64,000 bases of DNA from Paragonimus skrjabini miyazakii (GCA_014338405.1 JTDE01000170.1:213412-277411), one strand, 5' to 3'; positions 12,426-26,803 are shown, counted from the stretch's first letter. Notes: generated by a model from the letters alone, not told the origin. Translations and numbers: made by a program.

Positions 12426-14550
12426 GTTTAATAAACCACTCTACTAATCTGACTATATTTGGTATAATTTTTTTCGTTCGAAGCATCTCCATAACCCAGT
12501 TAATGTGTTCGTTTCGATTGTAACTTACTGTTCAATCAGACAATCAGAGAAAAAGCCTGTCTGATAACGAGGTATAGTCAATACGTTGTGCAGTCTGACC
12601 TGTGACTTTCCACGAGGGCTTTAGCTGTGCCAGCTGTGCTCTACTACAAAAACTGCTTGATCAGAACGGTTGGACTATAGTCAGCGGGATGGTAGATAAG
12701 ATTGCAAACACGAGCTCTGACAACAACGAACCTCGAATCCAGTGATTTTTTCCGAAACGAACTGACTGGAATGTCTATGCAATAGTTGCGATCATTTGTG
12801 AGTTATGTTCAACTTATGACAAACAAATCATCTACTACTTATTAATAATCCTGTTGGATCAACTGTATTCATCCGTCTATTGTTAAACATGCAAACAGTT
12901 GGTTTAAGTCATATTTTGCCTCATTCATGTATCCTTTTAGGTACCAGTAGGCAGAGTATTTTTTAAAATGAAATGATGTATCAACACTTACTGACAAAAT
13001 CGATCTGTGTTTGACACTTGAAACCTGACCTACTTTTATCAACTTGCGTGAAGTTAGTGTCAGTCACATATAGACAGTTTTCGAATTCACTTCATTCGCT
13101 ACAACTCAAAATAAACACGATTACCATAGCTACTGTTATAGTTTAGTTCGAACAGCAAATTATGCAGATTTCTTTTAAAAATAGAGCAGCAATAGGACAT
13201 TAGTTGAGGGTCAGTGTAAATCACTTGTGTGATTAATGTTCAGACTACCCGATCACTTCGAAGGAATGTGACGTAACTGTTCTCTTAAATCCAGTCGATG
13301 ACTCTATGAACAGGACTCCTCTCTAATCGGAAATCACAAGAAGCATCAAACTTGTCAAGCGATAGTTTGATTACTGGTGAGATTTTGAAGGTTTGATATG
13401 CATTAACTACAAACTTGAACAAGAACGAAATTCGAGTTTGGCACTTCTTTCGAAAGGGTTCCGGTTGGCTAGCCAATGAGAATGCAAAAACCTTGAACAT
13501 TTGTCATTGATGTTAATTCGCTCAGTTAGTCCATTTATATCCCCTGACATTTAACAGTAAAGGATGGAGTAACGAGTGGAAATAGAACGGTTTATTACAA
13601 TATTATGAAACGGGGAATGGAACAAACAATTTTGAATTTTGTGCTGGAAAAGGGTGATGATAAGTGTTTGCGTTGAAAAAGAAACCGGAGAGCAGAACTA
13701 TCGAGCCAAAAGAGGTACATTCTGACACGACATGGAGAAAACAATGTGCTATTTTACAATATTACAAGTGTTGTATGACAGGCAGTTTCATTGTGAGTAG
13801 TATATTACCCACAGGCGACATCCAGGAACAAAAGGGAGACGACGGACAAGAAAAGACTATCGGATTAGTGTGTACGCGCTATGGCAAAAGTTCCGCCAAG
13901 GCGAATGACAACGTAATTTCACCCGATGTATGTGAATGCATGTCTGACGTGCAGATGAGTGTACGTGTTTGAGGTTTGATTTTTGACATGACATATACGG
14001 GAGTTTGCGCGGTAAACGAATTCTCAGGCCAAGCGAACAATCCGGGCAATCCGGTAAAAGTTGAAGAAGTTCTGGAAGATGCTGGGGTTTGACTTCAGGG
14101 CAGTACTTAAAATAATAAACCAATTTCCAGGTCGTCATTACAGAAAAAATCGAACTGAAGGAAGGAAATTGATAGCCCTACCATTATCGTTCATTTTGAA
14201 GAGCAATTTACACAAACTGTTTCGAAGAAAAGATATGCAGTGATACTGAAACCCAAGCGATAAAACGTTTTTTGAATTAAGGGAAATTTGGGGCAAACTC
14301 TCTGTCAAGTAAAGGGCACTACATGGTTAACAACACTGAACACGAGAGTAGCAAACCCTAATAATTCCATTCGTCAAGTCAAAGTTGTTTGTGTGATATG
14401 TTAACAAACAGAAAAGATGAAAATAAAAATGGGAATCTCTCAAAATCGAAAGCTCTTTTGATCACAGGATTGTTATCACAGTCAAGGCTTATGCATCGGG
14501 ACAGAGGAATGTCATTCACAGTGAGACGACTGTCCAAGGGTTGACAGCAG

Positions 14551-15006
14551 TCATCTCCAGGTTCCGCGCATAAATATGCCGTAGATTTTCAGGGAACCCA
14601 GAACAGTCTGTAGGCATAAATCATTGACTGTGTAAGAGTACAGTTCCAATCGAAGAATTGCATTGCGTGAAGAAGGATACATGATACCAAGAAAAGAAAT
14701 TATAATAGGAGAATCAGAAATAGAGCCCACGTCAAAGCCCATAGTATGGAGGACCGGTTGAGTGGCTACAATATGAGAGTCGGTCCCGTACTTCACAACC
14801 TTGTCTGTCCAGGCAAATTGGCTTCGGTGGCCATCCACTATACTGACGTCAAGTATCACAGCGGCGCCGTCACGAACCGCGATCACATCGGTTTTGATGA
14901 AAGAGCTAGCCGTTGGTACTCGCACCTCATCGAAGATTGTATAGCCCAAGTTGTGCAGTCGTTTCATCAGGTCTTTGGCCACACGGTTGTGTCGGGCACA
15001 ACGCAC
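14551..15006 (-). pseudogene. R2-type endonuclease/C-terminal domain, longest intact R2 fragment
   Basis: A 151-codon open fragment. It starts just after the CCHC region (RCARHNRVAKDLMKRL) and continues through a variant of the R2 K-P-D...D catalytic core. The core here reads KTD, then VILDVS, so the usual proline after lysine is replaced by threonine. In active R2 proteins this domain nicks the target DNA to prime reverse transcription. The CCHC knuckle upstream lies in a different frame (15239-14967), so the domain is detached. Inactive by sequence. Confidence 0.8.
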
Positions 15007-15578
15007 GCCTTGGGTGATCCATCATGATTGCAGAATATGAGCAAAGCCTTCCAGTTGACCGCAGTTGCCACGGCAGAGAACTGAGTGGTCACTTCAGCCA
15101 TCTCGTGAATTTCGGACTTTAGTCCGCGAGATATTACGTCTGAACTGGATGGCATGAATAAAGATTCTGGGAAAGATGCGGTCTGGGTTAAGCAACCAAC
15201 GATTAGAGAGTAGACAGCGTGACAATTCCTGAAGGCCACGGCCGTCTAGCGAATGATAGAGTTTATCCATTCACACCGTGTGGGTTTTCTCCTTATTGGT
15301 CACCATTACACCCTGGACGCGTACCGGGAGGTTCACTTTTTTTAAGGTAGGGATAAACAAATTATCTTCGACCACATTTCACAGAACTGGACGTTGACTG
15401 GACAGCAGTCTCTCCATTCGAGATTTGGAATAGTGGTGGACAAACTCGAGATGCCCAGACCGCCCAAACGAACTGAGGTGTGGAGGTAGCTGACTGGTGT
15501 GTCTTTAGGAAGACGGAGCCACCACCGAACAAACTGGCGAATTGTACAGTCCATAGATTTGAGCGTGTTACGGTGGAC

Positions 15579-16055
15579 TCAGCTCAATACTGACGAGTGA
15601 TTCATTTCCGGGATCAGATGTCTCAGGAGTTCAAGGTGTTGATGTGACTTCATGGACGCTTTAGTGGTTTTATCCAGCATCGTACAAAGTTGCAGACGGT
15701 GATTAGTGGATGCTTTATCTTTCCAGGTGAACGGGATACCCAGACAGGTTACCGTATCGGAGGCGCTTGGTGAGTGGATAATGTTCGGGTCGAAGTGAAT
15801 GCACTCGTCAGAGATAACGGTTGCGTTGTGTTTATGGTCACCGCGGATGCCCATGAGCTTAGTCCTGTGCATTTTGATCTTCGGCCCGGATAGTTCCAGG
15901 GCACTAGCGGCGACCGCAAGCTTCTCGGAGAGACGCGTGGGATTCTCAGCTAGAAGGATCAGGTCCTCGGCGTAGGCAAAACCGCTGACCAGTGTATCGT
16001 GGGACTGGTAGCCAAGCTCCGGTTGAGATAAAAATAACACCTTATCCATTGCCAT
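15579..16055 (-). pseudogene. R2 reverse transcriptase core fragment with YAED active site
   Basis: A 158-codon fragment that begins MAMDKVLF, the end of the RT block following RQGGPLSPLLF in R2 proteins, and carries the catalytic block FAYAEDLILLAENP. The first catalytic aspartate of YADD is changed to glutamate. The expected preceding block is on another frame at 16267-15959 (AAFVDVVKAFNSISQDSV), so a frameshift interrupts the domain. The downstream part contains the thumb approach (PSASDTVTCLGIPF). Identification rests on motif order and spacing and is firm for a non-LTR RT; the R2 clade is supported by the flanking zinc-finger, Myb and endonuclease pieces. Confidence 0.82.
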
Positions 16056-19000
16056 GATAAAAAGAAGCGGGGACAGTGGGCCGCCTTGTGGAACACCACG
16101 CTAAGACCGGAGATCGGGGCTATTGAGCGTGATGGAAGCTTTCCGATAGGAGTCGGCAATGTAGTATGTTGAGGTGGATGAACAGCGAAAGCTCGGGCCG
16201 ATCTGATAACGGAATCCTGTGAGATCGAATTGAACGCTTTGACTACGTCGACAAAAGCTGCACACATACTTGAAGACGTGGTGCATGAGTTCCGCAGCAG
16301 CGTATGAAGCAGTGAGGTCGCTTCGAGGCAACTGTCATGGTGCAGGAATGTAAGCTAAAGAGCGGGCAGTTGCAAGCGCGTATCCCAACGATCGGACGAT
16401 ATCTTGTGGAAACAATGTACCGGCCTTGAAGATACGGCGATGGGTCTGAGTTCAGTGGGAGATCAAGGATTGTTCACCTTGGGTACAAGCGTGATAAGTG
16501 GATTGGACAACCTTGGGTTAGCAGGAGAAGGTTGAGGTGTCCGGCCAAGACATAAGCTTTCATGCGCTTCAAATGTTTGGGCAACAATTTGTCCAAACCT
16601 GGAGCGGTGTTTTCCACATTCTTCAAGGTACGTTCTACTTCTTCTCCAGCGATTGGGTCAACCAGAGACCAAGCTGGAGGCAGAATTGTGTAAGGTGGTT
16701 GCTCATCAACGTGCGGATGAGCCGACAATACCTCGGACTGGTATTCGTTGGAACTATCCTGGAGGCCACGGTTCGTCTTGTAGGCAGTTCTGCAGCTTCC
16801 AAGAAAACTGCAAGCTCAGCATCCTTCTTAAGCTGACGATACAGCATTCGAATCCTTGCAATGTTAGCTCTCCGTGTCTGCTTAATGGTCGTGTAGGTTT
16901 CTGAGCACGTTTTTGAGTGGTCAGTCGCCAGGTGTATGGAAAAGCTAGTGAGGCGTGCATGTTCAACAGCAACTCAGCTTCTATCATTGTGAAAGTGTCT
17001 GCCTGAAGATCATGGGCAATAGCTCATAGTTCATCGCTGTGTAAGAAAGTCTCGCTATTTGACTCCAGTTGGGTAGTCGCTGCTTGGATCAAACAGGTAA
17101 ACCACACAGTGATCAGCAGCTTGGGACCCAATGTCCGATGTTGTGTTAGCCTGCGAGATAGTGGTTGGACTGGCAGTTGGAACAGTATTCCTCCGCCAAT
17201 TCAGCGCATACAGACGCATCCGAATGCTCTCCAAAGTACTACCTGGGAAATTTGACAAGAGCTGATAGTAAAGTTCGCGTCGAGTACGACACGAAGAAGC
17301 CAGTACATCAGCATATCTGACATGAGAAGCCGATTCTTGCTGAGACCAATTTGATCCGGCGGTTTTCATGAACATGAGTCTCTCACGGTTGTGTTCGACG
17401 GGATATATATGCCTTCTATGTTGACTGAGACCGACTTTGCCGGGAAGACTGCGGTCATGTTGGGCGCAGTCAAAAATGGTGATAGGCTGGGTGTCCACTT
17501 CCTGTTCCGGACAATTCCTGTGTTGATGCCTACCAGTATGAGCCGACAAATCAGCGTTCGATTGACAGATCTGGCCAAATTCTGAACAGATACATTCTGC
17601 TCGCCTATGCTGTGTACCGATAAGTGCCGGTACGGAGGTGTTGGCAGCGACCTAATTGTCTTGATCGAATGTAACCAGTACACTAAAACCTGTTAGAGTG
17701 ACTGGACCTACCTGGAGTTGCTGAACTCTCAGTCACTCAAGGTTTGCACCGAGACCGCTCAGTCGGCAACACGGGGAGGTGGTTCAGCGCGCCGACTACT
17801 ACCATTGTAATCATTAAAGATAATAAGAACAAACCATATTTTCAAATAGCCTATTCATAATACAAGCTGGTTAAAAATCTGCTATACAGATTTGAAATGA
17901 AATCAGTCATAGATTATAAATAGTCCCCTTTAAAAATGCTGTGTTAGTAACTGAGTCGAGGGTGTATTTGTAATAGGCCTCTACGAACTTCGTGGATTCA
18001 GATCCCTGGACTTCTCTCTAGTGAACGTCGTGATTGGCAAAATCTGTAATGCGGTCTAGCTTAGATAATGCACACCAGAAACGCCGGAGACAAAGATATT
18101 TGTGCACACATAGTTCAGACATACAGAAATTACTTTGTCTTCTCAAGGTCTTCATACGAAATCGAATATACTTGTGTGCCCTCCATCAAATTCTTGTGTC
18201 CACAGGGCGCTCACTGGATAGAACTTCTCACTGTAATTTAACCGCTTTTGGTGAAATACGGATGTAAACTGCCTTGTGCTCCAACTGACGGCACATAGCT
18301 CGCCACACCAGTGAATAATAAACTTCTGAAGGAAAACAACAGCAATGGAAGCAAAAAGAAGACTTGCATAATTGTGATATTTGGACAATTTATTGCACTT
18401 TAACCACATAATTCATTACAGCATGACATCGTGCACGATTGCGTTTCTAATCGTTGATTCGGATAACCTCTAAGTGTTTTAATCTGACGGGAAACATTGA
18501 CCGACTGTACTCACTGAAAAAGTAATCAGCTCCATAACTGATGGTTTTATCCAACAGCCACTAATCTGAAGGAATAATTTTGGATGCTGTAAGCGGTTGA
18601 TTCGCATGTAGAATGTTCAGTGACAGACTATTTGTCGGTATTGCCTGATAAATTGATAGCACATTCATTGTGTGGAGAAATTCGCTAACGAATTGCCGAT
18701 TCGCAAACGTGATCTTCGCACGTGGTGTGGCGTACCTGACGGAGACAATCAATGATAGAAAAATACTACAAGTCTGTCCAGATTTTCTTTGGTGCCAGGT
18801 CAAACAATCACACTACAAAACAGGACGAACCACACACAGACAGTGTACTCTTCTTCGTCTAACGATGAACATACATCTTTCTGAAGGTTGTACCAATCTA
18901 AGGAACAAGATATAGATGTTCAGATTCCCAGTGAAAGTTTGATAGACACGTTGGCAGACAACTGTGCTATGATTAGGGGTGAATCTCAGAAGAATCAAGC

Positions 19001-19089
19001 AATCAACCTGGCGAATCCACTATCTCAAATTCTTTTGTTTACGGCTGTTTCATTCAGTCGCACCTGCTGTCCAGTCACAGTTACCTGTT

Positions 19090-20040
19090 GAAGTCACCAC
19101 TCACCAAACTAACAGTATCGTTTTCGATATTCATTTCGGTTCATCGCTATTCTGCACCCAACCGCCCCCCCCCCCGACTGCAGATGCAGCATTTGACATA
19201 AGTACTTCCCACTGCTAAGAAAAGTGTACGTAGGCACAGTTGTACGTATCTGTGCTCTCACTAACGCTGTCCGACGACCGGGCAGTGGAATCGTGAATCG
19301 TATCGCGTGAGCACGTTCGGACTGAGGTGGGCCAGTCTCGTGTAACAACAAGGCTTCCACCATCTAGCGGTATAAATCACCTCGGGACAGCAAACCGATG
19401 CCACCACTGCTTTATCGCTTGGGCCTTCGACTCAAGGTCACACGTATCAAAGACCGCATCAGGTGTGTGGATATGCGTGCGTGCGTAAGTGTGACTTATG
19501 CTCGTCCCATCGCACGAGCACATGTCGGTGGGTCCGTGGTTCAAGGGAGGAATTCCGAGCTCCACCTGCCAAATTCATGTACGTTTTTCCATCGTGTGTG
19601 GCAACGCTCATGTGAACGACAAGGCGGCCCTAATTACGACTCCATTGGGGCTTCAACCAATTTGTCACATGCACGCACCTAGCCGCATTCAACGTACCGA
19701 AAACTGCATACTACCACATTTATCATGAGAGCAAAACGTGCTTTGTTTTGGGTAACTAGAAGCGCACGCTCGCGCGGGCATTTGGTCACCAACCCGGTCG
19801 CGGTCAGCATTCCTTGGGTCAACGAGCAAACGTGCCCAAGTGCCTGTCATACACAACACGCCTATACACTATCTCAAGCGATTCATTTGGTTTCGACGAG
19901 AACATTTCCCGGCACGATTTTTTTAGTGCGAAGTACAATCAAGGACGGATCAACACCATGGATTGTACTGATCGTATGATACAAACGAGTAGCAATGCAG
20001 ATGTACTGAGTCAACGGATTAGCAATCCGTGATGGCAAAT
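19090..20040. other. GC/CpG-rich stretch inside the large intron
   Basis: A roughly 950-bp stretch with many CG dinucleotides, a poly-C run near 19164-19175 and short overlapping ORFs on both strands without recognisable domains. The composition differs clearly from the AT-rich intron around it. It could be a regulatory or promoter region, or an old insertion; nothing decides between these. Confidence 0.3.
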
Positions 20041-20484
20041 ACTTTCTGTCGAGTCGAACTTTACTCCGTGGTGTGGTGAAGGCGCTTATGCCGAACGATG
20101 ACTACTGGTCATCATAAAATATTCAACAAAAAAAGACGAAAAAGAAGAAAAACAAAGGATAAATTTAGCAAGTGAATACAAGGACTTGATATACACAGGC
20201 TGCAAATTTTCAACAAAATAATGTTTTGGTTAGGTAGTCTCCAGTTCTGATAGCTACCCGACCTAACCTTACTTTACGAAGTCGGTCAGGTTGCGACCAC
20301 ATTACAGTCCACTCACCTGATAGCAGCTTTACGTGCTAATGACCGCACACACCATATGAACCGACAGGTATATGCGATTCATTTATCCGGCCATTGAATA
20401 TAGAGGTTGTGCTTTAGAACTTATAGACAAACAGACCGTATCAGTATTCATATGAGTAACACAGGTGTCGGCACAACCAGAGCA

Positions 20485-20499
20485 CATATATATATATAT
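20485..20499. repeat. Short TA dinucleotide repeat
   Basis: Perfect alternating AT run embedded in intron sequence. Confidence 0.75.
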
Positions 20500-23400
20500 G
20501 CATAGTTGCGCAAGTATCATAAACATCTGATTACTGATGATCAATTGAGGATTTTGTTAATTTCGGGTTGAACTCACGTTTGATCGCAGTATTTACATTC
20601 AGATAGATTTTTCAGCCAGCCCCTTTGGAAAAGAAACACTATTCTAGAGTCTCGCTCTTGTTAGAGCTGGCGAGTAATGCATATTCTTGTTACAACCAGG
20701 ATTAGAACTCCGACCATGTAACCGTGTTGACCGCTGCGTCATTGTCCTCAGACTAGGTATGACCGAAATGGGATATGTGAAAGTCCAATCCAGTCCAATT
20801 GTGACCACCAGTCAGACTGTCCGATCGTCTCGATATTAAACACAGTTGCTGTCCCTTAACTCAGAACACCAACTTCCAGGATGAAAGGTTTTGGAAAGTT
20901 TTGACTGGAAAGTCCATTTGAATGCGAAAGCTACGATCATGTGTGAATGATATTTCAATTTAAATATCTGAATCTAAAAAATGGATGGATCGTACAACTC
21001 ACTACCTGTTAAATAGCAATTGATCACTTCTTTCGGACACCCGTGAGAGCGTCAGGTGACGTCCTAACACGTCTTACGGATAACTGTATATGAATGAACG
21101 TATACGTTTTACTAAGCTGTAGCGGACTTGTACTTAATTCTGGTGTTCATGAAACCAGTGAATTGACGATGACCCCGTTGATACTTCGCCAAACTTCTAC
21201 CATTTAGAGATGTCTCGATAGCAGTCTCACTTGTTCTGATATCCCTCTTTCTGTCCTCAACGGGTTTCTCAGATACTTGTCAATATTTGCAGAGTATTCT
21301 GGAAAATGTGATTCACGCTGGCGCATGGGAACAGAGAGCAAAAACGAATACATAGTACCGGAATTCCACTAATCCTGGGTGTCTCAAACAGGTCAGACAA
21401 GTGGACTCTGACTGCACACTGCTAAGAAAAGCTTATGCACGTAAAAAATGGATGTAACTGCTTTGTCTGCGTCACGATTATCAGCTCCATCATTCCAGCC
21501 GGTTCCATCTACCGCGTTTGTTGACTGAATTCCATTGGAAGACTTGCTACTGCATGTCATCGCACGGTGTTGGGACTCAAGCACGATGTTTCCCCTATTG
21601 CTCTCCTTCTGTTTGTGCCGGTTTGATGTGTCTGTATTGGGCCGTTCTGGAAAAATAGAGTTATACCAAAGAAACCGTATGAGACATTCCAGTAAGCCAT
21701 CGAGTCACAGGATCATGTAGCAATGTTACTAGAATGTCGTAAAGTTGCAAAGTCGTTGACATGACCAAATCATTGCATATGAACGTTCATCCACATTTGT
21801 TTCCGAACTGTGTATGGGTTGTGAAGTAGTCCGTACAGGTGACAAATTAATTATCGTACAAACTTCGATGAATCACCCATGATTAACACTATGCATCTGA
21901 TCGAAGCGCTAGACCATTAAACTTGTTGAATCAAGTGACGATGGGTGGTTGCCAGAAGTTCAGCTTCTGGTCCAGACTGGTCCAGACACCAATACTGAAC
22001 TTTTCAAGACTGTCAGTTTGCGTTCTTTCGTACAGATGAGAACTTCTGGTCGAAAAGTAGACTCCCCTCTCTTTTTCTTCTCTCTTATCCAAAAGGTCTA
22101 GATTTAATAGTTTCTCAGTCGATCTGAAGCGGAAAATTCAGCCGGAATGATTTCGATCGGCGGCGAGGTTAGTTAAGCTATGCGGTGCACTGAAAAATTA
22201 TATGGTTACTCATATTTTCAAAATATCCTGATCGGCTTTTAACCTGGAAATTTCGTTTCTGCAGAAATACGTAAGAGTGGCAAATACAGCGTCTTATGCT
22301 AAAGTTTCTAATATTTAGGCATTATTTGACAAAAAAATCTCACCAAATGGTCATAGGGCTGCTGTGTACAGATTGAATTTAGAGTGTACAGCAAAACTTT
22401 CTTTCTAAGACCCGGTGAGTACTGTGCACTTGAAGAGAGATGCTGGGTGTGCAAACGATGAGTAGAACTCAGTGATTGACTAATGTCCAATATCGGTAAC
22501 CGGTATTTCATCAGTGTGTCTTGCATCAAGCCATTCGGCATAAACTTCTCAAGAAAAAAATAGATCAACTGAATGGAGAAAATAGTGCTGTGATTGAACA
22601 GATTTAAGACAATTACAAACAGATTTCGGAGGCACCTGACGTCGTATTGTGTAGTTAAGACGATTGAAAAGATGAATAACTTCACTAAAACAGGGTGAAC
22701 GAGACGGATTCCGATGTACTTCAGTTGCAATAATAAGTATATATCAAGCAGAAAAAGACTGTCAATTCTCAAGTGGTTGAAGAATAGTGTCGCACCTATA
22801 CAGCCATTTATCATGCTCACTTTTTAAAGAGTAATGTGAATATACCCATCGATGGAACCACACAGATTCTCGTATACCTGGAATGATAGCGAAAACAAAG
22901 TCTTCTTCGGCAATACAGAAATCTGAGTTGGAAATTCCCGATGGCTACTGGTACGGTGCATAGAATGGACAAAAGTACTTCACTTCAGAAGAATGTAATA
23001 GCCTCCTGTTTATCAGGCCGAGTGATTTTCTCCTAGAGGAACAAGTGATTTAGTAATACTACATGTAGACACCAGCACATTTGTGGCGCTACACTTGAAA
23101 CCCAACTTCTGTCATTTCTGACTGGATGTAGGATATAAATTTGATCTTCTAACGAGATATGAATTCGCCCTCTTTAAATCTTGGGTCTTACACCATACAC
23201 TTTCAACTTAGTCCAACTCGCATGTACTTCTCACTCGAATTCCACAAAGAACAAATGAGACGTAATTAGAAATAGATTGTACAAAACCAGGTGAAGTTTT
23301 CCAGGCCGGATTGAGTTGAAAAACGCTTACTTGCAAGAGTGGCAAAATACGGAGAGCAGAATGAAAAAAACTCTCTAGTAAGAAAAATGAGGTGAATATT

Positions 23401-26400
23401 TACTACTTAAGACAAAATGGAATGTATGAATTCTGTAAACTGAGGTTCCCGGTGAACCAGAACGGTACGTTCACAATTTTTCAAGTGAAATACTGAGTCG
23501 CAATGTGAATTTCATTATTCTTCGAACAATTTGATTCAGAATCTTACTGTTCAAAGTGACCATTTAGATTCAGTTTTGCTTCCTGTAAACTGCTTTGGGG
23601 TACTTCATATGAAAAGGCCGAAGTAGTTGTATGAAACATTGTGTTCGTATCTATGCAAAAAAAGGCCATTCTAAATTAAAAACTGACCATACTGTGGTGC
23701 CCTTTTAACTATGTCATGCATCATAACACGGCAGCAGTACTTAATGTAATTATATTCGTGTTGACTGCAAATGATTGGTTAAAGATTTTGAATTTTCAGG
23801 CTGAGCACTGTTCACTTATCAGCACAGCGGTCGCATACATATAAAATCGAGTCTCGCCTTTACCAGAACTGGCTGGTACTTCAAGGTTGGAGAGTTGCAC
23901 TCCGACCATCATGCAAGTTAGGTGAGCGGGCTGCCATTAGGAATGACCCAGTTGTCATATCTGTTAAATCTGGGCCGTAAGATTGTCCAGTTGAACTGAC
24001 AGGACGATGTCTCGTATGAAGGCTATCTAGCGATATGAGCACTACTCACAGATAACTACAACTAGGTGTCCAGAGGATGCAGCGGTTAAGTCTCTTGTCT
24101 CACACTCACGTGTGAATCGGGGTTCAACGTCCGATTCGTAAAGCGATCCGCAACACGGATGAGTTCTACCAACAGTGAAAATTTATTCTAGTACATCATG
24201 TTAAAATGGAGAGAACGAACGCTCTACTTAACTGTGGAGGCCGCGGTAAAATGTGAACAATGCACTGAAATGCTATTCACGTCTACAAGCAGTAGCTGGT
24301 TATGCTGACTGTGTGTTGTTATAGTAAATATGAAAGGTTAAAGAATTTTGCATGTTAAGTTTCCTGTACTCAATGTCCCTCGAACACGAGCAATCTTCCC
24401 TTCAAAGTTTACTTCGATCTGATCTCTTGGGTTTTCCTCATTGATTTATCGTCTATAGAGTTCGAAACGCCTTAATACTTAAAAGTAACTGTCACCTATC
24501 TACAGCTCTTTCAAACATAGTCTACTTATGAACGATATTTACAGTGACCAACTACAGTAGGTTCACCCATCGAGAGAGTGATCTGCGCTGTTTGCAGGAT
24601 GATGCGCATATCCGATTGCTTATATGATGTTAGAATAAACAGATATGGAGTTTTTGTCATTAATGAGTATATGCACGTCATCATAAAACAATCAAACCGA
24701 TGCATGATCTTGACGGAAGGAAGTGTGACAGCTAAGTGTATGTTAATATGAGACCGAACATCCTTCGGAAAATAAAACAAAGGTCTCAGATCAACACAGT
24801 CTTCATACTCCAGTGCATTTGACACTAGTAAGTTGTGCTTGTCAGGCCGAAATATGTTTCTGAGGATACGTCGATATTGCGACTTGGATGTCATTTCTAG
24901 TATTCTGCCCCACTGGACAAGTGTCTGTAACACGAGACAGTGACGTTGCAGATCATCAATTGGGTAAGCTGTGACGACTGGTTAATAAAACGACATTCAT
25001 TTTTGGCCACACAGATGGCAGTGGGTAAGCCAGATTATGAAAAAACAACATTTATCTGTCCTTGGAAGAAAGAGCTCGAAAGGTGAATTTGGGACTAGCT
25101 GGAAAATCCTCTGAACATGTTGCTTAAAGTCTCGAGTCAATTAGACCTCGGAATGGAGTTTCGGATGCTACAAAAAGAAACAGATATGTGCGAACGTAGA
25201 GTAAATGAAGCGCAAAATTACCTAAGAATTGGGTTTCTCCTAAAGTAATCAAGCGGAGTTTACAGGACACTCAGTATCTCCTCTTCAAAAAGGCCAGACA
25301 ATCTGAACACTACTCACAAGTAAATGTGGCTGAACGTTCACATATGAAAATTCAATCGTGCCTAAAGTGAGGCTAATGGTACATTGATCAACACGGTTAC
25401 CCCATGGAGATTTGACCGGAGTTTGAGTTCCGACTGTGAAAAGAATATGGGCTACTGAAGATCATTTTCAAAAGAGAAACTGGTATCCAGCACCTATGTT
25501 TCAGCAGTCCGTGGGAATGTGAAAGCGCTGAGTGATATTGAAATCAAAACAACTCAATTTTCTACTACTTATCAGTAGTGACTAAAAATCTTCTCCAGTA
25601 GGGCTACCCTGTCCACTTTCTTTTGACGGTAGCTAAAAATAGTTACTCCGCAACAATGTATCGACCTCCTGCCATGTTACAGAGCTACAATACATACCGG
25701 GAAAACACAAGTGGGGAACATAAAATTAACAAAAGATCACTAGGCTTTTTGGAAAATAAGTGCCTACCTCTTTATACCGCTTGGTTGTTTGATCAAGATT
25801 TAGTCAACTTGGTTGTTATGCAACTCCGCCCAACAAAGATTCACCCCTCGAAATGGACTACTTTGGTTTCGCTGTGGGACCTGCTACATGTCATGCAACA
25901 GCACAGTAGTTTCACGATGTGGATTATTCGTGGTGTCATTCTTCAAAGCCACAGTCCCATGTGACCAGTTTCGTCTTCCTTCACACTCATGAGGTAAAAA
26001 TATTTTAAACAAGATTCACACCGGCAGTCTGCTTGGCACAAGTCGAAGTTCTCAGTCACTAGACCATCTGCAGTCCTATGTGCACCCCGTTAGTGTGCAC
26101 GTGGGCGTGCGTGTGGAAGCAGTCTAGTTCGATTCAAACGCTGTTCAGTCTGTTTTACATGATAGGTGCAAACAGTGATGAACCCGGAAGTGGTCCGTCC
26201 GCGAACACCGTTGTCCATGTTGACGAGAACGTGACACGATAGCTGCATGCCTTTTCGTGAAGATCATCTTTAAACAGATGCCACACTGCTTCAAAAGTTT
26301 CGTCCTTATTCAGATTCACGAAGTAGAATTAACCGGAAATAAATTCGACCGGGTATCCTCAGTGTTACGAGTCAAGGCCGTGGGCAATAAACTCGCATCA

Positions 26401-26803
26401 GCCCTACGATTATCACCTGTGACAGATTGATTAATTTGACTAGCCTGATCTGTCAAGATGGATTACGTCCACCAACAAGGCTAAAGAAAAGATATGCTAG
26501 CAGGATACTATGACCTGTTTCTGAAAAGAGGGGCAAGTGATGGTATGTTGTAAGTACGCTGATAACCAACTAACCCGCTAGGATTAGCACATTAGCGGCA
26601 ACATTCGTCTCAATGCCATATGACCTTATCACAACGACCTTTGGCACCAATAGATCCTTTACATACTACGCGCTTAAATTCAAGATCGAGAAACTGTCAT
26701 TTGTTTCGTTTTTGGAGGCCATCTGGATCTCATCCCTCTAGATTGTCCGATCCGAGGCTGTATCCCTCTAGACCTTAAGATCTACGTCACAGTGTCTTGC
26801 ACA

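Larger units (their letters stand above)
14551..17690 (-). mobile_element. Degenerate R2-clade non-LTR retrotransposon
   Basis: Read on the minus strand, fragments in shifting frames follow the R2 protein order. At 17630-17380 are N-terminal C2H2 zinc fingers (ADLSAHTGRH and LSQHRRHIYP motifs). At 17340-17170 is a Myb-like block (RYADVLAS..CRTRRELYYQL). At 16730-16500 are early RT blocks (TAPGLDKLLPKHLKRMKAY). At 16330-15960 are RT blocks including AAFVDVVKAFNSISQDSV and the catalytic block. At 15554-15400 is the thumb-like LPKDTPVSYLHTSVRLGGLG. At 15006-14551 is the restriction-like endonuclease region (FIKTDVIAVRDGAAVILDVS). The RT catalytic motif reads YAED instead of YADD (15963-15977). 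At least five frame breaks and stops make it non-autonomous. The full-length region is about 3.1 kb, close to one R2 ORF. R2 elements normally insert into 28S rDNA; no rDNA was seen here, so this is a dispersed R2-like family or a transposed copy. Confidence 0.85.

Noticed and set aside
22308..22820. 170-codon minus-strand ORF
   Set aside because: Hydrophobic, Leu/Phe/Ile-rich translation of AT-rich DNA with no recognisable domain or splice context; likely chance.
24526..24933. 135-codon minus-strand ORF
   Set aside because: No domain, no splice support and no family resemblance; treated as chance.
25623..25964. 113-codon plus-strand ORF in the large intron
   Set aside because: No domain recognised, and it is not needed for phase between the two DBD exons.
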